From Silurus meridionalis (taxonomy: Eukaryota; Chordata; Actinopteri; Siluriformes; Siluridae), in assembly GCF_014805685.1 (NCBI RefSeq), contig NC_060887.1, forward strand, positions 31,085,963 to 31,149,962: a stretch of DNA of 64,000 nt, read 5' to 3'. Positions 54,512 through 64,000 of this stretch are shown here, piece by piece. The translations under genes were made by a program, and so were the position numbers. Position 1 is the first letter of the stretch. Each line of letters begins with the position of its first letter. The notes beneath the pieces are model-generated. The model ran no database searches and was not told the origin of the DNA. It worked only from the letters and a program-made list of their open reading frames with translations.

Positions 54512-55430
54512 TGGCTCATCTTTCGAAAAAGCAGTTTTACTTTTATATTTCTTTTAAACTAAATATCATTAAACGAGAGAAAATAAACTGTTATTTAGAA
54601 TTTATTATTAGAAAATGATGCCTCATAAATAAATGCATAATGCATAAAATATGAGTATTCATTATTCATTATTATAATATTATTTACACAAGCCATATAC
54701 ATATAACATATACATAGAACCATATACATATAGAAAAAATGTAGACAAAGTAACTAAATATCATCAATAATAAGAATTATAATAATAATGATAATAATAA
54801 TGCAAGATTGAATCAACATGGGCCATGCGCTGGATGGAAGGGGTGGCTTTACCCTCTGACCTCTGTCAATCATAGTAGCATTAGTAAAATCATAGACATC
54901 TGTGGACTCGTGTGTGGAAAAGGATGGTTAGTGCTTTTTAAATTTTTAAGCTATTGACCACTTAATCTGATCCAAAAATCCACTTTTGTGTTTTAATTTT
55001 CAGGGCATGTAGAGTGGGACAAAACATCTTGTGCAATCTTTTGTGTTGTTAAAGCAAAAATCTGTCTCAATTTATGCTTTTTGGTTGTTGTTCTGCCAAA
55101 TGTTTGTGTGTTGCTACCACAGAGCTACTATTTTGCAGAGAGCAAATATATATATATATGGTCTTGTAAAAAAGTCTTCATGCTGTAACCGCTCTTTATG
55201 GAGAGAAAGCACATATAAATATCTGTCAAACAGAGGGTACAGAGATTTGGTACTCCTGGAGGATTTGATGGGGGTGTGAGCAGAGCAGAGGACATTTTTG
55301 TGGACAAAAATAAGCTGAAATCACTTATTTCTAGTTTGGATTAAACAAAAATGTAAAAAAGTAATTAACTTCGCTCATTGTTAAAATATCGGAAACTCAG
55401 TCACAAACTCAATCATGCTATTAAACTATT
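54511..55430. other. AT-rich, no gene seen
   Basis: Short AT-rich repeats ('aataataatgataataat' at about 54780-54800). No credible coding sequence. Confidence 0.5.
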
Positions 55431-55432
55431 TA

Positions 55433-55777
55433 CAGTGAAACCACGATACTCGCGACCTTGACACTTACAACCTGGATAGTTTGTGACTTTTTATTTGAGA
55501 TTAAGTGTAACATTAAGAGTAACATTTCAAAACAAAGTTTGTACTAATAAATTACTTAAAAATATTTGAAAAACTATTTCATTACTTTATTATTCATTAA
55601 AAGTATTAAATAAAACATTTATGAAAAGTAATTCACAACATTTGTTGAATTTACAGTACAGTACATGTTCACCTTGAAAAAGGAACCATCAGAAAGAGAA
55701 AGTCAAAACCTTGCATTTTCATTGTTACTCGCGAGGGGTCATAGAACATAACCCCCTCGAGTATCGAGCTTGCACTG
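55433..55777. mobile_element. pogo/Tigger-like MITE, 345 bp
   Basis: The left end 'cagtgaaaccacgatactcg' and inverted right end 'cagtgcaagctcgatactcg' form TIRs. TA flanks both sides (55431-55432, 55778-55779). Starting with CAGTG and duplicating TA is typical of pogo/Tigger elements. The interior is AT-rich and non-coding. Confidence 0.8.
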
Positions 55778-55779
55778 TA

Positions 55780-57265
55780 TTTGCTTTGTTAAAGGGTATT
55801 TAAAAATACACTTGCTGATGAGGTTTATCCATGTTCTTCATTTCTAATTCCCATGAGCCATTTTGTAAACACCATACACCTGCAACACAAAAAATAAATA
55901 CATAAATAAAACAGATAGAAGTGACCGTAAAGCTTTCTGAAAGTCGTGTGTATGTTCGTTATTTAGTTTTGTACTGATGTGTTGGAAAAAATTTACTTCA
56001 AAAAATTAAACTAAACTTGATCATCCACAAGAGCTGACATTAAATTCCTCCTGCTCAGTGGCTTGCAGGAAAAGTAGCCTTGAAACAAGTGCAAGTGAGA
56101 ACAAAAAAACTGACCCTGAGGTGTTTATCCAATGTTTTTTTGCCCCATTTGTTTGAATCTATTGTCTTATGAAAATGAATTCATATAGCTTGCACTTATA
56201 TTGTTTATTGCGTGAATTTGTCTTTTGAATGGCACTGAAACAAAAGAAAAGCAAAAGGGAAGTTTGAAATAAATAGTATCATGGACGCCAAACAACTCAG
56301 TATGTTTTGCCTCTAAAAATGATGGTTCCCAGTTTAACAATCTCATTACTAGAAAATGAAGGCTGAGTGTATGCTTTCACTCATATTCCTCCTCAGAAAG
56401 CTGTTGGTTTCTTCACAAAATAAGCGGTATCTTTGCCTCATCAGGGAGAGCAGAGGGCAGGCAAACAAGCATTTGCAGAATAAACTCTTCTAACTACACA
56501 AACATTGGGTTCATCTGGGTTTCTGCTAATAGCTTGGTTGTAAATAAAGGATGTGGTGAAGAACGAGAAGCATCTGAAGTGGGCGAGAGAAAGACTTTTT
56601 TCTGTCTTGGCAAAGTCATTTGTGAGTCACTGCTTTATGTATCTCAACCCTTTTCTCTTATTTGATTCAGTCTTTCCTTCATTTACCAACCACAGATTTC
56701 TTTCACTTTTCCAAGTTGGCTGTTTTTTTTTTACTTCATTGTCATTTTTCCCTCTCTGTCATCCTTTTTATCATTCTCTGGCTTCTTCATGAACACTTCT
56801 CAACCTTCCAAGGGACCAACATATGGTGCAGGCAGCTAGATGCATATAAACAAGGAGAGTGTTCCCTGGTGAGGAGAGATTATTCCGGGCAGTTCAGGGC
56901 CAGCCAAAAAAAAAAAAAAAAACCTTGTGGAAACGCATATGTATTAAAGCACCACAGGAACAGAAGAACATCAATGTACCAACTGCCAAGCAGGCATTTG
57001 TGAGCTCTTCAGGAATGACTACACTAAGTTACTCTTTGTTTCAAAACCGGTGAGAATATGGCACCAGAAGAATACTAGAAGTGACATGCTGAAATATAGC
57101 ATTGTTGACAGGTTGCGCACCCCCACATTCACTGAAATGCAGTTGTTTTCATCTGTGTTCTCTCCTTTTCTCTTTCTTTCTATTTGTCCAATAGAATATA
57201 TTCATATCAATTGGACAAAAATGCTGTTCCCGCATCAAAGCATTTATGCACTATGGAGAAAGACC
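55780..57265. other. No supported gene
   Basis: 56340-56480 looks compositionally constrained. Frames at 56553-57053 depend on an A-tract (56907-56923) and T-tracts and have no domain. Confidence 0.4.
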
Positions 57266-57269
57266 TCTT

Positions 57270-57365
57270 TATGCATTACACTGGTGGAACACGATTGGCT
57301 GATTGGATAATTGCATAAATGAACATGTTTACAGGTGTTTCTAATAAAGTGTTTTGGTGAGTATA
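57270..57365 (-). mobile_element. Terminal fragment of a Tc1-like transposon
   Basis: 'ggtggaacacgattggctga', 'ttggataattgcataaatga' and 'gtgtttctaataaagtgttt' end in 'tggtgagtata'. This is the TIR end of a well-known teleost Tc1-like family, orientation inferred. No transposase is attached. Confidence 0.7.
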
Positions 57366-60185
57366 GAATTATTATACTAGTTAAAAAAAAAAAAAAAAGA
57401 CTAACCAAAAAATAAAAAAATAAACAGACAATTTCACAGAGCCAATTTCAGAGATATGGATGAAAAAGTGTAATGCAATGACTCTCTTTCATACACGAAA
57501 CCTGTGTGAGCCATCTGTCAAAGGCAGCGGCTGATGAGGCTCTCTAGTTCTGGACTGATCCAGTTTTGAGATATCCAGGGAATAGCTCTCAGTTTGCAAT
57601 TGCTGCACTAGTTCACTAAAAAGTTATCAGAGTGTAATGGAAAGATTTGAAAACAGACCAATTCAATGCAGTGCATATAATGCATTAATAATTCAGATCG
57701 TGTGTGATGTATTAGGTGAGAAAGCACTTATGTATCATGATAAATATTCTAACTCATAAATGGACACTGCACCACAGAAGGAGTGATTCGAAGATATACA
57801 GTGTGTTAAGCACATATTGGAATGTGTAATGAATAAATCAGTTTAAAGTACTTTGCTCCCACTAAATGGCATAAAAACATTTTTGCCAAAGAGAGAACAC
57901 CACTTATTTAAATTTAGCAAGTGTGTCACCTTTAATATCAAGCAGGATTGGAATGAGAGAATGTAAGAATGTGTCAGCAGATGTGCTTAGAGGAAAGGCT
58001 ATGGCAGGTAAGACGTTAGCGAGGTGCACAGAAGCCCGGCAGGTGCTGCTCTGAATCTGTCGACGTTCCTCACATTCACGCTCAAGAAAAACAAAACAGT
58101 CATTGCCATCCGCCCACTCTGACAACCCAAAGATTCACACAGCCGACAATGTGAAAAGTCCTCGATGATGGCAGGGGTGCATGCACAGCTGGCTTTAACG
58201 TCCTACTGTTGCTCATCTGTTGCATCACTGATCATTTTTGTTTTGCTATTGGGCAAATTCAATCTGGTTGTCTTTATTCCAGAGTTCTTCTATTCAGTAA
58301 ATTGCATTAGATCGGAAATATCCTGTGAGAGAACCTTTGATAAAAAATAATGCTATGGATGACTTAAAAGGGGAAAATACAACCTATTTGATTATATAAT
58401 ATTATATTAAAAAAATAAAAATAGATCATACCTTTTTAACAGATATGTCTAACATTTTACCATTACACGATTATAGAGGGAAACCATGTTTAATGTATTT
58501 TTTCCCACTAGTCCCCAGGGTGATAGGTCTCCTGCTGAAGTCAGCACCATTCTTGCAGACTAGTCCATGTCTCCTCCGGTGTGGATAATGATCCCACTAT
58601 ATCTTTCTCAACCACCTGCCATGCAACACTAACAAGAGTTTCAACCCACCCAGAAAAAAATACTAATCACTTACCTCTGCAACAAGACTGTGTTGACACT
58701 GAATTGGCACACACATTCCTCAGCAGCTTTACCAAACATATAATTAATCCAAATATTTCTTTTCTGCAAGTGTACCTTTCAGGAATAATTTATCTTGACA
58801 CTAATCATCAAACTGCACGTAAACTTAATTGTACATGAGTGGATCAACTTAAGTCGGCAACTTACAGCTCGAACGTTACATCGCTGTTAATACTTAAAAC
58901 GTTCTTTTTTTTTTATGTTTAGAACAGGTGTATCGAAAATAAATTATTTTGACACTAATCAGCAAAACAGCTCCAACTGCATGTAAATAAATTTGCGCTC
59001 TGCAATCCAACTATAATGCTAGACAGATGCTTAGTTCAAATTTCTGGATAGATTTTTCATGTTTGGAGTTCTCTGGGCAGTGCCTAGGAAGCATAATAGT
59101 CCCACTGTACTTGTATGAAATGAAAGCATTATAATGCAACATTACAGTGAGCAAGATATATAGAACTGAACAAAGTTCGATTTAAAAAAATCTTATAATA
59201 CAAAATTCCAATAGTAGTTTTATGGAGTAGACTATAAGCACAAAGTCTTACTGCAGGACACATTTCCAATAATCATGGTAATTTTTTTTATTCACAGTCC
59301 ATAAAATAGCATTTAATACAGCCTATTCTTTTTTCCACCCTGAACTAAAAATACTCTTGCCTAACATTTTCTACCTGTATACAGCAGCAGAAAGAATGTG
59401 TTTAAATAAACTATATGAAGGAGACATGACTGGAGACAGGAGAAGCGACTAACTTTTTTTATTTCATAAAGGGTTCAGTAAATTATAGCCTGCAATGATG
59501 TGACAATGTGATACAAATTGAGGTCATGTGTGAGTGCAATGCTTTTATATGCTTTGTGCTATTTTTGTATTTTAAGAATTAGTGAATCATGCCCATGTAA
59601 TTTGGCTACCTAAAGATTTCCTGAAAGAAAATGTGTCCATTACTTTATTGATATCTGTGTATGGCTATCTACAGTAGATCCACTCGGTTTTTACATCAGC
59701 ATAAGACTGCAAAATAAAGTTTGAAATAAAGTTTTGTCCCTATTGACTTTTATCATGTACGTTCAACAGAAACATATACTACAAGAACCATTAGTAGTGA
59801 GTTCATAATGGTAGATACAGTACTTATATTGAAATTGCCTAATGTGGCATTAGTTCTTTTGAGTGTATTCAGACGTGATTTTCAGTGAGAAAACAGTTAA
59901 GAGGATATCTTTTAGAGAACTGTGTTTATCCCATAAAATACAGTTCCAGAGACTGGGACTATTATGAAAAATCTTACTGACTCTTAAGGTTGTTTTTTTC
60001 ATTTATATAAATTGTATTGTTATAATAAATGTTTTATCATTATATTATATATTGTAATACATTAATTATCTCCATGTTGTTTGTTTTTGAATTATTAAGC
60101 TTTTTGCCTACATATATATTTGCTCATTGTATAGTCTAACCATATCGTTTGGAACTGGCAGAATAATCAATAAAATCTAAACATA
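57366..60185. other. No supported gene
   Basis: 57915-58140 has balanced composition and may be conserved non-coding sequence. A short direct repeat ('ttttgacactaatcagcaaa'-like) occurs at about 58795 and 58945. The rest is AT-rich. Confidence 0.4.
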
Positions 60186-60189
60186 ATAT

Positions 60190-60306
60190 TAAAAGGTGTG
60201 AGCTCAAATCTTAGCACTTCTTAGATGCCACTGCTGGGCCCTTGATCAAGGCCCTTAATCCTCAACTGCTCAATGTGCCAAATGCCATAAAAGTACATTT
60301 GCTGAC
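60190..60306 (+). repeat. tRNA-like SINE fragment
   Basis: 'aggtgtgagctcaaatctta' (B-box-like), 'gccactgctgggcccttgat' and 'caaggcccttaatcctcaac' are typical of a teleost SINE. The 3' part is short and decayed. Confidence 0.65.
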
Positions 60307-60309
60307 CAA

Positions 60310-61320
60310 ATCAACTTCATGTTGTAATTCTCTTACAAGGAAATATCTTTTGGGCTACAATATGTCTGAAAGTAAACATTTGTAGTGTACACACTGTCTA
60401 TGCCAAGTTTGTAAATAGGCACATATATAATCAAGTGTATACTTTTAAATCCTTTGATGTAACTGTGGGTTCCTTTGTCACTTATTTGAGGATTTTGTGG
60501 ATTTGCACTTTTGTTGAGCTTTGTTGTGTAGGGAGAGCAACGACATTTCTTCATTTTATCTATGTGTAAGTAATCTTTGTGCCTTTTACTTTTTTCTAAA
60601 GTCTTCTAAAATCTGTTTGATTGGGCTATATTACACTTGGACAGAATGATGTTCTGAACAGCAGGTAACCAAGATATTGTGTTTTTTATAGCAGCCCACA
60701 TCTAATACAATCATTGGATTGAACTGACTCCAATAATCTTATTTTCAACAGAACAACGCAACCACCTGCATTAAGCAATTCACATGTTTTTTTGTTTATT
60801 TGCTTGTTGTTGCTTTTTTCTGCTGTTTTTTTTTTTTTTTCTGTTTTCTGTCATCTTAATGGTTTGATTTTGTGTTCAGTTATGAAACACCAGAGATGTG
60901 GAGTCGAATCAGGAATTCATTCTCAAGTTGCACTTCTTCAAGGCTTACAATTTGACCCGAAGAATTGTCTCGACCTTAACTCACTCGAGAATTACAAGTT
61001 TGTTAAAGGTCGCCTGGGATAAAAGTACAAAAGCTGAATAAATTATGACTGCCAAAATAACATAGTAAATAAATAAAGTGCTCTTTTCCACCCTTCTGTA
61101 ACAGCCATGACTGCCATGTGCAGTAATTTATTGCGGTGCTATTTAAATGCAGCTTACAAAGGTAAAGTGCAACACTGGAAATAAAATTGCAAACCAGGGA
61201 GCATTATTAGAAGTGGGGCTGCTCTAAAAGCACAGTTGAAGTCTCTGGAAGGCAAGTTACAAAAACAGAAATCTTGGTTATAGAAAAAATTGCCGAAATA
61301 GTAAAATATTCTAAATGGCT
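60310..61320. other. No supported gene; candidate exon and conserved block
   Basis: A long polypyrimidine tract and 'tttgtgttcag' precede an open segment at 60879-61022 without a recognised domain. 61080-61260 has balanced composition ('gcggtgctatttaaatgcag', 'ttacaaaggtaaagtgcaac') and may be conserved. Confidence 0.35.
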
Positions 61321-61326
61321 AAAATA

Positions 61327-61420
61327 TTCAATTCCATTCAATTCATTTTTATTTGTATAACGCTTTTAATAATGGACATTGCCTCAAAGCAACTTTACAC
61401 AGAAGATGCAGTAATAAAGA
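61327..61420 (-). repeat. Tail of teleost interspersed repeat
   Basis: 'ttcaattcatttttatttgt', 'ataacgcttttaataatgga' and 'cattgcctcaaagcaacttt' are the inverted 3' end of the family whose inner part is at 32150-32235. Confidence 0.65.
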
Positions 61421-61572
61421 ATAAATAAGTTTGTCCCTATGTACCTTTGACTCTAAAATACCATATTGCTTTACAGATGGGTTTTACTTTTCTGTACCTG
61501 ATAGATAATGAATGTATCATTATGAACATTAATATTATATACAACTATTAAAGTAATAGTTTTACTATTATG

Positions 61573-62150
61573 CCAGCAGCCATATCACCCTGTAGCCCAA
61601 GACAGCTTGCCCACTGAAGCTAAGCAGGGTTGAGCCTGGGCAGTACTTGGATGGGAGACCACCTGGGAAAAACCAGGTTGCTGCTGGTAGAGGTGTTAGT
61701 GAGACCAGCAGGGGGTGCTCACCCTGTGGTCTGTGTGGGTCCTAACACCCCAGTATAGTGACGGGGACACTATACTGTAAAAAAAAAAAAAGGACCGTCC
61801 TTCGGATGAGACGTTAAAACCGAGGTCCTGACTCTCTGTGGTCATTAAAAAATCCCAGGATGTCTTTCAAAAACGAGTAGGGGTGTGCCCCGGCATCCTG
61901 GCCAAAAAAACTTGCCCGCTGGCCTACTTAATCATCCCCTCATATTAATTGGCTATATCACTCTATCTCCTCTCCACTAATATGCTGGTGTGTGGTGGGC
62001 GTTCTGGCGCAATATGGCTGCCGTCGCATCATCCAGGTGGATGCTGCACATTGGTGGTGGTTGAGGAGAATCCCCCTTTCATATGTAAAGCGCTTTGAGT
62101 GCTGCAGAAAAGCGCTATATAAATGTAACGAATTATTATTATTATTAATT
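61573..62150 (+). mobile_element. 5S-rRNA-derived SINE (SINE3 type), near full length
   Basis: The head (61573-61675) resembles 5S rRNA: 'agctaagcagggttgagcct' covers the A-box region, and 'gtacttggatgggagaccac' covers the C-box of the internal RNA polymerase III promoter. The body contains 'cagtatagtgacggggacac', 'tcggatgagacgttaaaacc' and 'gcaatatggctgccgtcgca'. The tail 'aagcgctatataaatgtaac' ends in (ATT)n at about 62130-62149, typical of LINE-mobilised SINEs. It encodes no protein and needs LINE RT. Good preservation suggests a relatively young copy. Confidence 0.9.
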
Positions 62151-62514
62151 GTTTGCTTTATTAATAAGAATATTTGCTGTTTTTTTTTGGGCTAAACACA
62201 CTCTACATTGGAACTATTATTGTTATGTAGTATATCTCTTTCCAAGATAATCTGTGACAAATGCAGATATTGTGCAGCACAAATGATTAGCAATTAAGAT
62301 TACTAAATTGCATCATTAAAATATTAGCATTAATAACCAACATACTATAAATGTTGTTTTTATGTATGTTGTTAAGATGATATTTAGTAATGTAATAAGA
62401 CTGCAAAAAAACTCAAAAATTATCATTTGTTATTCCTATTTTATTCAAATAAAGAACATAAAGTAAATTAATGAACAAAATAGGATTTTACTATTATGTT
62501 GAAAATTGTCGTGG

Positions 62515-62645
62515 GATCACATTAATTTAGGCGGCTTTGTGGTTAGTATATTAATTAACCAGTGTTGGGATTTTAAATCCTGCATCTATGTGCATAAAGT
62601 TTGCATGTACTTCTTAATCTTAGGGATTTCATTCCAGATTGTCCA

Positions 62646-62720
<75 letters not shown>

Positions 62721-62815
62721 TGTAACTACCTTGTGCCCCAAGCTTCTTGGTATAGGCTCCAGGCTCTGTGACCCTGTACAGGATAAACAGTATAGAAAAT
62801 GGATAGATTTGTCTC
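62515..62815 (+). repeat. Teleost interspersed repeat split by (GT)n
   Basis: 'aggcggctttgtggttagta' at the start, then 'gttgggattttaaatcctgc'. After a (GT)n run at 62648-62717 come 'cttggtataggctccaggct' and 'tgtacaggataaacagtata'. The microsatellite lies inside the repeat body. Confidence 0.75.
62648..62717. repeat. (GT)n microsatellite
   Basis: Pure GT run of about 70 bp. Confidence 0.95.
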
Positions 62816-62819
62816 CCAC

Positions 62820-64000
62820 CAAATTGGTTTAAAACAAAAAACTGGGTTCAAACTCCAGCCATCTCTTGCCCCTGCCATTCACAATTTGCAAACTGCATGC
62901 ATCTATGACCTCTGACCATGTCCAAGAAGGTACTATGGGTTACAATTTATAGAATCTTTTTGTGTTTTTAAGTTTTAAATTTTTTAACAACCCTATTTTT
63001 CCACCAATAATCTAAACTTTGGTTGTTATTGTCTCCTAGATTTAAAGATTTGCTTTTTTAAAACACACATTAATGAAAACCATCCAGTGCTTTGCATGTT
63101 TTTTATGTCCCACTCATTAGAGACTGATCACCCCCTGATGTGCACAAAAAATGTTTTATTTAGTTAGAGACAGTGTGTATCAATTGTAACATTTAAGAGA
63201 AGTAAGGTGGCACCCTAAGCATTGCGATGCTTTCCTTATAACAAATATATAAAATTCGGCACTGTTTACTTGCATAAATGCACAAATATAACCTACAGCT
63301 AACAATCTCAAGTGCACGACTGAAGAATGACATGCAAATAATAACTTGTTAAAATGAGAACTTCTCAAGTCACAATGTAAAGTTAGACAACAGTGTTATG
63401 CCACTGTTCTATATCATATCTTTAAAGAAAAAGATTCTGGAGATAATTTTAGTAAGAGGGTGTGGAATTGACAGGAATGTACAGTATGAGCTTTTCTTCT
63501 AGTTTAAGCTTCATATAAGTTAGCAACTTCTCCTATATTACTTGCAGTTGCTTTAAGTGTAAGCAAACTTAAGAAGACATCTCAGTGGGTGTAGGCACCC
63601 ATTTTCCCAGAAGACAGCATGCCACAATGCCAGCTGAGATCTGAGGAACTTCTTGGCACCATGTCAAACAAGGTGTTCTCTTTCTGCTCCTTGAGTGACA
63701 TTTTTTCTTACACAAAATGGAGGCAGAAATTATAAGATGTTGTCAGTAATTGTAGGGCAGTCATTGACTCAATCATACACTGTCTCGTTTACCTCTTTTT
63801 TTAATGCTTTTCTAATAAAAACTGTTCACCTGTATTAGAAGTGAGTCATCCCTGATCCAGTCACCAACCAGCAGTCTTTCCTGCTGAGGAGTGTATTTGT
63901 TCATTAAAAATTAAAAGGCTTTATGTGGAAATGTGACGCCACAGACCTACGAACTAACCCTCAAAAAAGAATGATGAGTAATCACAGGAAATGGAGAGGT
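62820..64000. other. AT-rich, no gene seen
   Basis: No ORF, repeat family or structured element could be supported. Several short homopolymer runs. Confidence 0.5.

Noticed and set aside
56553..57053. Apparent plus-strand coding series
   Set aside because: The frames depend on T-tracts and a 17-bp A-tract, differ in frame and have no recognisable domain.
60190..60306. tRNA gene
   Set aside because: Only a B-box-like word is present; no cloverleaf can be drawn and the flanks match a SINE.
61573..61690. Genuine 5S rRNA gene
   Set aside because: Similarity is partial and continues into a SINE body with an (ATT)n tail; no T-run terminator follows the 5S-like part.

Overview
This window looks like nuclear DNA of a teleost fish, probably an otophysan such as a catfish or characin (inference; no taxonomic marker was tested). 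The evidence is AT-rich non-coding sequence, many long (TA)n, (CA)n and (GT)n microsatellites, and remnants of teleost transposable-element families: L2-like LINE, gypsy with a SCAN-like gag, DIRS, piggyBac, several Tc1/mariner lineages, pogo-like MITE, and a 5S-rRNA-derived SINE. I found no host protein-coding gene I could defend, and no rRNA, tRNA, CRISPR or bacterial feature. The window is best read as an intergenic desert or a very large intron.

Layout. 1-2640: an L2-like LINE (minus) abuts the gag of an internally deleted gypsy element (plus). 3062-10436: a DIRS-type retrotransposon (minus) with inverted terminal repeats, gag, RT, RNase H and tyrosine recombinase remnants. It is split by a 3.65-kb piggyBac element (4741-8391) with a TTAA target duplication, TIRs and a decayed transposase gene that appears to have three exons, exon 2 being tandemly duplicated. 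10645-14595: a palindromic Tc1-derived element split by a second TTAA-flanked insertion of about 3.1 kb (10893-14031). That insertion holds a tandem duplication and a foldback element whose arms are short tandem repeats. 16010-17204: interspersed repeat and an unidentified 144-codon ORF. 22130-25375: a Tc1 transposase gene broken into two halves by (TA)n tracts, a 409-bp palindromic MITE and a CpG-dense insert. 26620-27985: another Tc1-like pseudogene. 32265-32840: an inverted-repeat-bounded element. 43109-43760: an old Tc1 remnant. 52150-53260: interspersed repeat and LINE remnant. 55433-55777: pogo-like MITE. 61573-62150: 5S-derived SINE.

Between these lie long AT-rich stretches with no gene. 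Several 100-350-bp blocks in them have balanced composition, few homopolymers and dense homeodomain, Sox or POU-like words. I flag them as candidate conserved non-coding elements; this is inference only and needs an alignment. The main interest is the nested transposon architecture, which gives relative insertion order and, in two places, the pre-insertion target from the window's own sequence.
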